Source: Podocnemis expansa
Taxonomy: Eukaryota; Chordata; Testudines; Podocnemididae
Reading direction: 5' to 3'
Length of the DNA stretch: 64,000 nucleotides
Assembly: GCA_007922195.1 (NCBI GenBank)
Contig: ML682007.1
Span: 17,158,487-17,222,486 of the forward strand
Shown here: piece by piece, positions 1-12,475 of the stretch
Layout: each line of letters begins with the position of its first letter
Numbering within the stretch: position 1 is the stretch's first letter
Program-made: the position numbers and the translations under genes
The notes under the pieces: model-generated
What the model was told of the DNA's origin: nothing
Seen by the model: only the letters and a program-made list of their open reading frames with translations
Databases searched by the model: none

Positions 1-3000
1 TCGAAACTCCAGAGTCAGTTCTGTACAGATCTCATAAAAAGTAATCCTCACCAGCTTAAACACCCTTGCCACTGCTGGTTTGCATAATGATCCTCTCCCA
101 CTGATGCAAGTCAGTTTTCCCTGTCCATAAATGATGCTGAAAACTGGGTAGATGATCCAGGGGCCAGTCCTCTTGTTAAAATAAGTCTGCATTCTCTTAT
201 TCTTCCACCTTGTCTTGCTGTCCCCACTGTAGGTTATCCCCCTGCTGCTGGAGGAGCTGATGCCACCATTGCATGTTCTTCTGCTGCTCTATCATTTCTT
301 TGGTGAGGCAATAGGCAAAGTCTAATGAAGAATTCTTCCAGCTCCACATGCTATAATATTGCCCAAGTCATCTGTGCTTATTGTGCTAGTCACCATAACA
401 GCATGGAGCACTGATCAAGCCATGCTGGCTAACGGCAATTCAAAAATGGCATGAGACAGGCCAGAATGTAAGTATGAGATGGAGACAGTGGAATTATGGG
501 ATTTTTTTTGTTTAAAAAAAAAAAAACAACAACATGAACCCATGTTGGTTCCCACAATTCTGAGTGAAAATAATCCTAGGATGCACACAACTCAGCAGCA
601 AAGCAAGAGACAAATAGGATACCCCCAGAGAATGCTATGCCCTCAGCTCTCAGGAAACTGACACTGTCTATTCACCCAATGCAAACGGGAAATGGAACAG
701 ATATCCTGTGTGCACAGTTTGTTCAACTTGTGTAGTACAAGTTTTCTGATGTGCGTCAAGAAGCTTCGAATGAAATCCCCATGTAGAGACACCCTGAGAC
801 TGCTGACTAGGGTGTCAGAGACACAGGTATAAGCAAAATTGCATTACTGAAGAGTAATAGTAATGTACAAGATAGTAGCATATGACACTTCCTCCATCTC
901 TTACAATCTTTTCTGATGTTATGCCGTCCTCCTGCCATCATAAAAAGTGGGAGGTTTTAATCAGAATTGCTGAGATGCTTGAACATCCGAATATCATCTC
1001 TGTATAGTAATAGGTGACTCTGGTTAAAGATTCCCTGCAACTGACTTGACAGCTTGGATACATCTGTCCCATCCTAGGCTTAATTAATATTTGTTCAAAT
1101 GCCCTGTGTATGTCTCTTTAATTGCTCTCAATTTCCTTCTTATCTCTTTTTCCATCTGCCCCAACTACTTCTTTGTCCATTCCCTTCTCATCAACCATCT
1201 GCAATAAGTTGCACAGCTTTGTTTAGGGTTATATTTTACTAATTCTCATTTATTAAAATAATTACCTTAATTAATCCTAATTATTAATCACCTAAGTTAT
1301 AGGCTTCCCTTTGCTCGTACACATATTTTTATATTAGTCATTATATAAGCACGGCATGAAGCAAACTGTATCATTATTCACAAAGGACCTGGAGCTAAAC
1401 CAATATAAATCAAAGTGAGAGAAAATAGAAGGCTTTCGACATTCCTATGTGGTTACTAGGACTTCCTGTGTCACAAATGACTTTATGAAAAGGCTGGGTT
1501 GGGATTTCTGACCCTGCTTCCCTCATCCACGAGACCCAGCAATGAAATCACAAGCTGGTTTACAGCACAGTTTACATTTCAAAATCTGCACTTCCAGTTC
1601 CTGTTCTAAACAAGGCTAGGAGGAAAAAGTCAAGGCAGTAGGTCCCCTGTTGAATTAAAGCACCTTGATACAGAAAGAGTAAAAGTTCCTCAAAGGGCAT
1701 TGAAATCAGTGACTAACCATTTGTGAAAAGCTCCAAGACTTTTCTAACTTTTCTTTCCTTTTTATCTTGGTTTGTTTTGTTGACAGATCAACATTCAGAC
1801 CTGTTTCAAATGTGCGGGCTCCTGTAAAAATCAATAGAAATTTAGGCTCTGATTCAGTCATCCTTATTCTTGGTGGGTCAGATTGTGACCCAAAGAGCCA
1901 CATCCTGGGGTAGGGATTGGAATCTCATCATGAATCGTGGCTATCCTGGAGTCACGCCATGTATGAGGGTGACACTTATGCTGCACTTCCCAAAGTCTGA
2001 TGAAGGTCAATCAGAAAAGACTCTACATTAGAGACTGTCTTAAATATCTTACTGAGCCCTTGCAGGGTGTTGATCTATTCTTAAAGAGGTGACCTCTTTG
2101 GAGCAGCCATGGTTGGGGAAGACATGTTGCTGGAGGGAGTGAGGACAATGGTGAGAATGGCTGTAGGGCCAGCATAGATGCAAATGGTTCTGGTCTCCCC
2201 AGAATAGGTTTTGTTTGATTTTGGGCTCATTTTGTGTGTGGGGGGAGTGTGAACAAGCTGGAAAAAGCTGAGATTTTACAATGAGAAAGGGAGGAGGGAG
2301 ATCTGGTCCATTATATTGTTCCACAGAAGTTAATGGGGTGGTCCTCATCCATTCTTCTCCACTCAAAGTTCAGGAGGAAGATTCAGATGCTTAAGCATCT
2401 GAGCCAGAGATCCAGCTGGTACAAATACACATAGCGGTACTCACATCAGAGAAACTATACGAATTTGCATCAGTTGAGACTCAGGCCTGTGATGTTTTGC
2501 TATAATGATATATGCTGATCTACTCTCACTCTATGCAGATATATCTACAGTTAGTTAAATACTTACAAAGCTTCTTCATTGGTGTTTCTCCATCCATTAC
2601 TGAATACATCTATTCCTCAATGCACTGTACCACTCTAAAGATGAATAATATTTGCCAGATTAATTATTTGTGATTTATTTTCTCAATCATTCAAGCTGCT
2701 ATTTTATTTTTGAACAATCCAGCATCTCTGCTGTCGGAACTCAAACATTCTCACTTACATTAGCTGAAAATTTGGCCTGGATATTTTTTTCACTGTCTCA
2801 TCAGCTATATAGATATTGATATTGTATAATGTACAGTCTATGTCTATATCACATAATGTACAGTCTCCCCCTTCCACACAGATAAGGAAAACACTTTATT
2901 GTCTCCTGTTAATGCAGACTTCCCTGTGTCATACCACTTCTTTACCAACAAACATCCTCCAACTATGACTCAGAGGAACAAGTTCAGTTATTGTCCATTT

Positions 3001-4415
3001 TTATTTAGCGCTTTGCCTTTGTTTCTTCTGAGTCTTCCACCAAAGATGCCAGTTAGTACTAACTTTGTGATTGGCTTGTGTGATAAAATAATTTGCCTGC
3101 TACAAGAACTAGCCCAAAAATCATGAACTGTTTTGACATAGACTATCTATTAACCCTCAGATATAACAACAGGCAGCCACAATTGAGCTGTCTTGTCCTG
3201 GAATAAAATAAGCGAAAACATTTGTGTACCTTCTTTAATCCCACCTAGCATAACAGTTTCCAACTGCCATCACTTTTCATTGCATTGTACCAACAGTAAA
3301 ACCATTTGTCCTTTAAACAAATGCAATAGAATAAAAGCACTTTACATTTGAATAATCTATAGTATCCAACCACTGTTGGACACACAGTCAGACTATCATG
3401 GTGAACTATTCAACAGCATCAGTACAAGCTTCTAATTTTAACCAACCATACTTTAGGCGTCCTATATTATGGAAGTCTTGTCTCCCCAGCCCATTGCCAG
3501 GGGCAAACAGTCTGGAACATTGCTCAGGCTCAAAAATGATAGATGAAGAAAATGGGGGGTGAGGGAATCACAAGAGAGTTAATGGCCCCAGCACCTACCA
3601 AAGGTCCCTGCTCACAAGCTCAGCAAGTTATTTTGGTTTATCCATCCAACCAATTTCAGAAGAGGGCATGTGTCCGCCATCTCCTCTCGGTGTCAACTAG
3701 GAAAAGGGCAGGGCCTGTGATGCACAAAAGACCTTTTTTGCCCTCTCACTTAATATTGAAAAACTAAGTGTACAACTTCATTGGCCTGAATGTTCACAAT
3801 GAATGACGCTAATGTAAATTAGAGGAGAATCCAGTTCAGAATGTCTTTGCTGGCAGACAGCCTCATAAAAACAAGACTTATTTTCAAAGCTCCATAACTA
3901 TGATGATGGCCTTTAATTTTTTTTCTGTCATTCAGCCTATGTTGCCATATTTATTGTGTTTGTCAGATGTTGATATGCCCCGTATATATCCCCTTATAAA
4001 TTTCACCTTATACATCAATGATTTTACCTTGTAAATAAATGCACTTCAAAGTCGCTTGAAACATTTAAACATGAAGTCAAATGCCAACACAGCACAAGTT
4101 CTTAAAACTCCTGCTCCTTCCAGGATTTCTGTCACATGAAATTATAGGAGTCCTGTGATAAATCCTACCATGTGACATGATAATTTACTCAGCAGTACGA
4201 ATCTGAGGTGGAACTTTGTATATAACCTCTAACACACATCTCACATAACTCAGCATGGCATACACAATTTGATATGAATCTTCCTCAGTTTCGTCTGTTT
4301 TGGTTTGTATTCAGTTCAGCTGATTTATATACAGTATTTTGACTAACCACCAGGATGAGTCATTTCAGTGCTGTTATACTGTTTATTTTGTGCTCTTCTA
4401 ATTACTTTTTCACCA

Positions 4416-4423
4416 TGACGTCA
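4416..4423. promoter_or_regulatory. Perfect CRE palindrome (possible CREB/ATF site)
   Basis: The sequence shows TGACGTCA, the full consensus bound by CREB/ATF bZIP dimers. It lies in AT-rich non-coding DNA next to AATTAC words. A full 8-bp site is expected by chance about once in 65 kb at even base use, so a single occurrence is weak evidence of function. No promoter or exon is visible nearby. Confidence 0.2.
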
Positions 4424-5236
4424 TTTGTTTAGCATTGTGCCTTTAAAGAAATGGCCAAGCACTCTTGAAACCCTTCGTATATAACTATCACATGGCCAAA
4501 GCTAAATCCTCTATTGCCGAGTTCAGCTTATATTGCTGATGTAGCTTTCCACAGATGATTCAATGGTACTGTTCTTGTCTTTCATAGAAATGGAAAACCT
4601 TTGACCCAGTTACTAGCTTGGCCTTGAACAGAACAGCAGCACAATTTTGAACACTTATTTTTATCAGGTCACGAATTACGAATAGGGATTTGGATACAGT
4701 GCCACATAATTGTCCTTCCCTCTGTTAGACTGCATTCAGGTCCCTGAAAGAGTCTCTAAAGCAAACCAACAAATCCATGCAAATGGCTGTTGATGGTACA
4801 TGCTATATGCTTTTTTCCAACCTACAGCAGTAAATCAAACTGAAACCCCTCAAGGTGAAAAAAAAGATAAGATGAACCAATGATACCTATACAAGTGCTA
4901 AAAGGGACATCGTAATCATTCAATGAAATCACATTTTTAATTCTAATTTAATTTTAATTCAGACTAGCTCAGGAAAGCCAGTGCCGTAGACTCCCTTTCT
5001 CATGATCTACAGTGAACACTCCACTGATAAAACTTGGAGACTTGGCCAGAGGTCAGACAGAATATTGCACATATGTAGAAATCAAGCTTTTAGTTAGCCC
5101 TGTTATTGAATAGTTTATTTTAAAAAGGTCCTGCTACATTCCATATTACTTAATGGGGTAAAAAATTGTGCAAGGAACATTTAGGACCACTGGTATTTCT
5201 TTCCTTTATTTGGCAATTTGACTACACAGTTTCTCA

Positions 5237-5269
5237 ATTTGCATACAAGATTGCAATAATTATGCAAAT
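5237..5269. promoter_or_regulatory. Inverted pair of octamer motifs (possible POU-factor sites)
   Basis: ATTTGCAT at 5237-5244 and its reverse complement ATGCAAAT at 5262-5269 are separated by 17 bp, with TAATTA beside the second copy. The octamer is the classical binding word of POU proteins such as Oct1 and Oct4, and TAATTA is a homeodomain core. Both motifs are perfect. Enhancer function is inference only. Confidence 0.25.
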
Positions 5270-7194
5270 TAGATACAAAACTGAATACCTCTTTTTTGAA
5301 AACCTGGTTCTTAGATAGCCATTACTAGTCTTAAGAGTGAATAACCAAATAAGAAAAATGGGGGCATCTTACATAATGGAGTTTTTGTTTCAGATTGTCT
5401 TCAGATTCAGGAAGACAATTCCGCTTAGGCTTCATATTTGTTACATTCTATTCACAGCTGGGTCACTAGGGGTACTTTTTACATTGGCAAAGAAAACTTA
5501 ATTTCTTCATATTTGAAAGCATGTATTACACAGGATCCAAACCTGACACAATGTGCAGATAAATCATGTAAACAGACTGCATCCAGCACACAAGTATTTG
5601 GTGCCACTAGATGATGTATTTTCATATTTGCTCGGGACTGACAGAGGTTGAAGGTAAATAGATTGACTGAGATTTTTAAAGCAGTATGATGAAATTTAAT
5701 GTTCCCAGTGCTGCTACCCTATTCTCAGGAGTGTCTTTTTGGACAAGACTTCCTGTGAATGATAAAGCTAAGGTAGCCCTGGCCACTAAGGGAAGGTACA
5801 ACTCACCTGCAGTACCCCCTGGATCTTCAGTAAATTTATTATCTCTCTCCACTTAGACTAGGAGATCTTGTAGTGAAACATCTCAGCAGGGAGGTAAATT
5901 AGTTTTTAATGACACTGAGTGGGCTTTCAAAATAGTCAAGTTGCTGGTAGTACCTACAATCTCTTGAATGTAATTTTGTCTGGAGATTGGTTAAAATTTC
6001 CTAAACAGCCCTGTTAATCTCAACAACAAATTTTGCTTTGTGATGACACAACAGCATTAACTTAACCTTACTGCCCATGCAGTATCACAGTTGAAGACAA
6101 ACTTGATTTATGTAAAGGCTAATTGAAGATTAAACTTTCAAAGCAATGAGCAAAAGAAGCACCCACCAAACATGTCCACATACCCATTGCACTTGCACAC
6201 AAATACCTTTACAGTCACACAAAACATATGCTATTTAGACCAGATAAATGCATACTTAACAGCACATTCATGTGCACAAACATATGTTTGCTTTCAAGTA
6301 CATATTCTAAAGGAGGATTCATGCCCAATTATTTTTGCCATGAGGGTCCAAATAATGAATCACAGTCAGTAACTGAAAGGACTACAACAGCAGCAGCGCC
6401 CTGAGTGTATACAGAAGGATGGCAAATATATTTTTTAATTAAATGTGACCAATAATCCATGCACAGATCATTACAGACACATTAACTGGACTTTATTATT
6501 TATTAATTATTAAGCTGGTATAAACTATAAAGACTTAGGTAACTCTGTTATCCACAGTCAACTGCGATCCATCCCAATATACTTTGAAGCTGGGATAAAA
6601 GCAAGGGGACCTTTAGAAGTAAACACCTGCATTAACCAATGCTACCAAGAATACCATCGCCAACAAAAAGGACTATGCAAGTGTTTCAATAGATGTAAAT
6701 TTCTCCTGCAGGACAAAATTGTTTCATAATGCTGTGACACAACTGCGCTCTTCATGTCATAAAGAGAGGTATGTGTCAACTCATCCTGACTCAGTCAGAG
6801 ATGGCCAAGTCCCCCAAAAGATTCCCTGCTCAGGCTCAGCAACCCATCACTTTAGATAGTTTTGCTACCTATTCAACTTTGGGGGTCAACAGAATTGGGA
6901 TGAGATTCTCACACAAACAGGCTGTCTCATGAGATTTTCAGTTTATCTATCTGACTGAGCTAGAATCCAAGATCACAATTTTCTGTAGAAATTCATCAAA
7001 TTGTGCGACCATAGAGGCTTCACCAGGCTTGAAATAAATTCAGGGAAATTTAATTAATTGCAGTGAGAAACATCTCATGGAATACCAGGATATGTATGGG
7101 CAACTGTAGGTACTCTAGAGACATCCATTGATACTAACAGTAATTTGCACTTCTATAGCTCCTTTCCTCTGATGTTCTCAAATTAATAAAGATA

Positions 7195-7350
7195 AAGCTG
7201 TGCAACCTCACTGCAATGCTGGTAAGTGCTATTAGCTTCATTTACAGATAGGAAAATGAGTCACAGAAAGGTTAAGTGATGGGTGCAAGGTCACCCATGA
7301 AGTATGTGGCAAGGCTGGAAATACAACTCTTGATTCCCAAGCCTGTGTGA
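7195..7350 (-). repeat. MIR SINE fragment
   Basis: This is the reverse orientation of the old tRNA-derived MIR family. The stretch reads, in order: the 'tttacagataggaaaatg' block, 'cagaaaggttaagtgat', 'gcaaggtcacccatgaagt', then 'ggcaaggctggaaat' and 'gattcccaagcctgtg', all counterparts of the MIR core and 5' part. Divergence is high, as expected for a family shared across amniotes. Confidence 0.88.
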
Positions 7351-10210
7351 CTTGTCCAATAAAAACATCCTCCTAATACATTGAAAAAAATCTGTCTGTA
7401 CTGTTCTCATGCAATACACCTATTATACACAGGAACTTTGTTGTTTTGAGGATCGGAAAGTTTTAGAGTCCTTATGAAATATTTTAGAACTAAAAATAAT
7501 CATATTTCAAAAATGAAAAGCATTTTCTTGGGCTCTCCCTTGTCTAAAATAATAAAGTCATTTACAAGTTTCACAGAATTGAAATCCTGGTGCCCAAGAA
7601 TTTTCAAATGCTTCTAAATAATATGTTCTGAAGCATCTCATCAAGATGATCAATATATATCACTTTGGACTGGAGCTAGGTTCTCCATTGTCACAGCAAA
7701 ATGTTTGCAAAGAAAACACTGCAGTTTGTAAAAACAACAATTTGCAGACTGAATCATGTAACATACTTGTTTGAATCGGTTTTGGGGGGCTAAAACAACC
7801 AATCATGGTTCTTTTAAAAACAGCACACTTGCAGTCTATGATACCAGTGTCACTCAGGAAAAATCTTCATCCTATTCTGAACGCTAATCTGGTCCGTCCT
7901 GCCCGCAACAAAAGCAGCAATAAAAGAGGTGAGAGGAGAGGGACAACAAATAACCAAAAAGCAAAATAAAAACAAAACAAAACAAACCACAACAAAAAAA
8001 AATAACCCTCTTTGCACCTATAAGGCATTCTGAGCACAGGAGGGTAAAGAGCTGATTAACCCTGTATGTCATCATCTGTGATGAAACCTCAGCAGCAAAA
8101 GTTAGAGAGCAAAAACATCACCAGAAAAGTGATCCCCCACCACCCGCCCCTCCTTTAGGAGTTCCAACTACAGTCATTTTTTTAAAAAGGGGTTGGCTAG
8201 ACCACATGCAGATCTGTATTCATTTCCCGGTCTGTTCCTCCAGAATACAAAACAGTGAGTGAAGATAAACATCCAGAGGCAGAAGATCAAGTGCATAATG
8301 CCTGAGCAAGTAGACACATCAATGTTAATTATCAGACAAACAAGAACTCTGCAACAGGGGAACACAAGGAAAAAGAAAAGAAAAAACAACAAATTTCCCT
8401 TCTGGAGTTAAAGAAGAACAATGGCCATCAAGTAAGCAAATGTTCTGGTCAAATAAACTGAAATGGGGCATATCTAGGTAACATTTGCCGGGTCACAGCA
8501 GAAGTTAAACAAAAAAAATTGTTTTAAAAAAATCAAAAAGAATACAATAAGATTCCTTAAACCACACACCACATGTTGTTAAAGAAAGCCAGCAGAGGGG
8601 CACTGTCATGGCTGGACTGTGCTGCTTTGAAGTGGGATAGCTGCCTGGAAAGCAGAGAGCATTGTGGGTATTATAGGCACCTAGCATCTTTAAGGCTCCC
8701 ATGCCATCCATAGCAATAAGGATGCACCTGAACTTTGCCACTAAAACCAAATTGACTCTACCAGTGTCCTGGTGATGGCCTGACCTTCTCAGAACCTATT
8801 CAACGTAAGCTTTTAAAGGTTCCAATTTTTCAATTCCAGCATTTTTGTCTTGTACAATATCCACCCAAGGTTTCAGAGGTACCGGTTTTAATTGGTTTAT
8901 AATAATAAAAACATGTATATAATGCTACTACTGTAAGTGGCATTATAATTAAATTGCTGCCTCTGAAAACTATTTAGGTCACTTCATGACATACTTAAGT
9001 ATGGTGGCTTTTTGCAGCTACAAATTGTTATCTCATTGTGTATTGCAAAGTAATAGTATATCCAGGACACATTGGAAATAAAATAATTATTATGGGTCAT
9101 TAGCATTCATATTACTCCTTCATTAAATAATCTAAATAATTTCAAATAGGTTTAGCTTACTTAGGGTGATCTTGACTTGTATCACTTTATTCTTAAAACT
9201 CCATAGTGGTTACAACACAACTCTTTTGAGGGGCCAGCCAAGTGACCTGATATGTGCGTTATAAACCCTCGTGAAAAGGAACCAATTTTGATCTCTAGGG
9301 AGATCAAAGTCCTAGTATCCAAGGCAAGCAAGAAGTGAGATTCTTTGCAGAAATGAAGAGAGAGTTTGGGGGTCACTCTGTATGAATGCCTACAATCAGT
9401 CTAAGGATACAGACGTAATGGGCTCTAAAGGAAATCTCATCCAAATTGCCCCAGAGGAAGTAATGTTCAAAGTGACATGCAGCTTTGAGGGAAATGAGGG
9501 TGCTGTATAAAAGGTGGAAAAAATGGATGACAATCATAATTAAATAACATCTAATTTAACCCAGCCTCCAAAAGATAATAGGGGTAATTTATGAAATTGT
9601 CTCTAACATAGACTCACCTCCTCCCTTCAGTTCATACATACATACATTTTTCACATTTCTCTAGTCTTGGCACCTGTTTTGGTCTCTCAAAACTCTGTTT
9701 GGCTCTTTCTGCCACATCACCTTGCATTTCCAATACACTTTAACTAATCCAGTAATTAACCATAAAAATAAATTACCTGTATGGATTATGTAACAATAAC
9801 AAGGCAGCATGAGTCACATCTCTTTGTTCTCACTCACCAGCAAGCAACAGCACGGGCTCATTAAGAAGGTACCAGAAGTTCAAAACTCAGATCTCAAAGA
9901 CAGATAACTGGGCCTTCATTTGTTTGCCTTTGTTCTCTTTTGTTACAGGATTAAAAGGGCAGAATGTGCCTTTACTTTCTCCAGGTAAAAGAGACGTCAG
10001 CAAAGGAACAGCTCACTAACAGCTAAAAAGGGATGGGTTGGAGCCTATAAAATAGCCACATGTCCTGCTTTAACAATTTAATGAGGATATATCTGGAGCT
10101 TGAGCTGCAGCACCAGAGACCAGAACTACTTTAGGAAATAGCTTCTTCTGAAAGGCAGGCACCATATGACTTAGAGAACCAATCAGACACCACAAACAAT
10201 GAATAATAAA
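7350..10210. other. Non-coding stretch, nothing specific recognised
   Basis: AT-rich sequence with purine-rich and A-rich patches near 7960-8000 and 8370-8390. The minus-strand frames there are Phe/Cys-rich simply because they read A-rich DNA backwards. No domain, splice-bounded exon or named repeat is apparent. Confidence 0.5.
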
Positions 10211-10220
10211 TAGTCTGAGT

Positions 10221-10597
10221 CGGGATGTCGAACTCATTTCCTATGGCAGGCCAGATTTGACTTTAATATAAGTGGGTCATACATACAGTACTATAAATGG
10301 AAAAACTAGGACACCTTTGCAGCACCGCAGAGCAATGTGCATGCAAGCCTGTGCTCTGCAATACCACAGTCTCTGTCGTTAGGGAAGAGTATGTGGTCTC
10401 ACAGAGCACAGTCTCATAAACCCTGTGCTCTGTGATGACATGAGACCTGACACTTTCACAGCATAACAGAGCATTGGTATGTAAGACCTCACACTCTCTT
10501 AGGGATAGAGTGTGGTCCCACAAAGTACAGTCAGAGGCCGGACAGTATTGGTTCGTGGACTGCATTCAGCCTGTGGGCCACATATTTGACACCCCTG
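10221..10597. mobile_element. Non-autonomous hAT-type DNA transposon with 8-bp TSD
   Basis: The terminal inverted repeats are 'cgggatgtcgaactcat' on the left and, read on the minus strand, 'caggggtgtcaaatatg' on the right. They are followed inward by GC-rich 'ggccag'/'ggccca' words. The flanks are GTCTGAGT (10213-10220) and GTCTAAGT (10598-10605), an 8-bp target duplication with one mismatch, as expected for hAT transposases. At 377 bp there is no room for a transposase, so it was mobilised in trans. The interior holds a direct repeat of about 35 bp (10379-10413 and 10499-10532). Confidence 0.88.
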
Positions 10598-11029
10598 GTC
10601 TAAGTCAACAGTCCACAAACACTTCATAGGCTTAAAGCTGTTAGGAAAAAACCTTATCCTATTCATTTCATGCCCAAGCCTAGTCCAGCGCAGGACCACA
10701 CTTGATGATTTGATTTTGTGTCTCTTGGAAACTCCATATGATGACAAAGACTCCAATTCTGTCACCCTTGACTCCCAGTGAGTAGCACCTTACTTCTCAA
10801 ATAGTGTGATGGTTTTCAGTGGAACTACTTCCAGAGCAAAGTACTACTCAATGCAACACTGGATCAAAAGAACTCTCCAAATCCTTTATGTTCAGTACCG
10901 CTCTTTATAAGAACTGCATACTAACATACATATATTAAACGTAAGTAAGAATGAAAAACGTATTACTTCCCTCAAAACAGGATTTAGGGTAAAAACTGCA
11001 GCAGCTGTCACTCATAGAAACCCTATTAT

Positions 11030-11312
11030 AGAATCCTAGAAACTGGAAGGAACCAGGAGAGCTCATAGATCCCAGTCCCCTGTGCTCATGGCAGGACCAA
11101 GTACCCTCTTAAGACATCCCTGATGGGTATTGTTAATCACCCTGACAGTTAGAAATTCTTTCCTAATGTCCAACCTAAACATCCCTTGACATAATTTAAG
11201 CCCATTGCTTCTTATCCCATCATCAACAGTTAAGAACAATTTTTCCCTCTTCCTCATGACAACCTTTGAAGCACTTGAAAACTGTTATGTCCCCTCTCAG
11301 TCTCTTCTTTTC
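11030..11312 (-). mobile_element. CR1 LINE 3' region, part 1 (split by a MITE)
   Basis: The minus strand encodes the C-terminal end of CR1 ORF2. A frame at 11257-11063 includes 'DGIRSNGLKL' and 'FRLDIRKEFLTVRV', matching the usual CR1 C-terminus. The 3' end at the low-coordinate side is 'tatagaatcctagaaactgg', the reverse of the CR1 tail. The frame is broken. Homology stops near 11312 and resumes at about 11829, where a foreign AT-rich element has entered. The family moves by target-primed reverse transcription; this copy is 5'-truncated and dead. Confidence 0.9.
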
Positions 11313-11828
11313 TATGTCTAAACTTACAGTTTAGTTCAAATTAAAGAGGATTAATTCAAATTAAATTAATGCATGGTTACATTGGCTTTCATTACTCTGA
11401 ACTAAGGATTCCTTAGTCTGAATTAATGAAAGCTTACTTTGCAGGTATAAAACCTCACTTGACTTCGAAGTAGGGGTTAATTCAAATTTATTAGTTTGAA
11501 TTAATCCAGTGTAGCTGTCTTAATTTGAACTAATCATTAATTCGAATGAAGGCTTTTTGACCTTCTCCCCCCCAGGGTGCCTTCCTCTTTCTATAGATTG
11601 GGTGGGGCATGGCCCTTCTTGGGGGCCATCTTGCCACACCTCCCATGGTGCCCCTCTCCTAATTCAAACTAGCAAATCCTGTCCATGGACATGCTAGTTT
11701 AAACTGGGTTTCTAGTGGGACCATGCTAGTTCGAATTAACTTAATTCAACCTAATCATTATTAGTTTGAATTAATTAGTTTGATTCAAGTTAATTTGAAC
11801 TAACCTTCTAAGTGTAGATGTAGACTTC
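11313..11828. mobile_element. MITE-like DNA transposon (Chompy-like) nested in CR1
   Basis: The ends form imperfect inverted repeats: left 'tatgtctaaacttacagttt' then 'agttcaaattaa'; right, on the minus strand, 'tacatctacacttagaaggt' then 'tagttcaaattaa'. The interior repeats TTAATTCAAATTA/AATTCGAA-type words many times in both orientations around a GC-richer centre (11560-11650), so it can fold extensively. No transposase frame is present. The CR1 flanks (cagtctcttctttt... and ccagagtaaacaaaccc...) would join into a continuous CR1 if this block were absent. Naming it Chompy-like is from memory of crocodilian MITEs and is unverified; the target duplication is not clear. Confidence 0.75.
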
Positions 11829-11965
11829 CAGAGTAAACAAACCCAGCTCTTTCAATTTTCTCTCATAAATCAAGTTTTCGAGACCTTTAACAATTCTTGT
11901 TGCTCTTCTCTGGACTTTCTACAATTTATATATGTGTTGGACATCAGGCATGGTGAGCAAGCTGA
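11829..11965 (-). mobile_element. CR1 LINE, part 2 (other side of the nested MITE)
   Basis: Homology resumes with 'ccagagtaaacaaaccc', then 'ctcttcaattttctctcat'-like and 'attcttgttgctcttctctg' words. In reverse orientation these encode the CR1 ORF2 region just upstream of part 1. Together with 11030-11312 it makes one minus-strand CR1 fragment of about 420 bp. Confidence 0.85.
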
Positions 11966-12359
11966 TTGACTTGTAAAAGATCAGGCTATATCCAGAGGTG
12001 AACTCACTCCATGACATTCTCAATCAAATTCCAATGTCCTCCTTGTCCCAAGGTTTAGAGTGATTCTGATAAATCTTTGGTTACATCAGCAGGCATCAGA
12101 CTTGATGAATAGCTGAGAAACAGACCACAAAGACAGTCACCAAACTGAAACTGCCAGCCAACCATCAGTTCCAGCAACCTTTTCCCCACTAGCTTATAAC
12201 TGTTTGTTTCATAAGATAAATAGGAAAATGTGACAGTTGCACTTTTGATCAGAAGCTCCTTTTTTCTTGTGTAGAGATGAACACAGGTGGTGGTGTTCAG
12301 AGTCAGCTTCTGGATGAGATGGAGATATCTTAAAGAGGCCTGTTTTTACAGAAATTGCT

Positions 12360-12475
12360 TAATGCTCACCACCCAAAAAAATCGGGCCCCTTGAAGGCGT
12401 CTCAAGTTGGGCATCTAAAACTGGAAGCACTCAAAATCATGTTGCTTTTAAAAATTTAGACCCCATCTGCTTTTA
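12360..12475. repeat. Old amniote interspersed repeat fragment
   Basis: The words 'atcgggccccttgaaggcg', 'tctcaagttgggcatctaaa' and 'ctggaagcactcaaaatca' follow the pattern of a short, old repeat seen in many reptile and bird genomes. I do not assign a family name. It carries no coding capacity. Confidence 0.5.

Larger units (their letters stand above)
1..7190. other. Unique AT-rich non-coding stretch
   Basis: No gene, RNA gene or confidently named repeat is visible. The open frames are short (under about 110 codons), show no recognisable domains and look like chance frames. Small details inside: a 14-bp word (ATAATGTACAGTCT) occurs twice at about 2826 and 2854; a perfect cyclic-AMP response palindrome lies at 4416-4423; and an inverted pair of octamer motifs lies at 5237-5269. 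Old, very diverged repeats could be hidden here and would need a library search. Confidence 0.6.
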
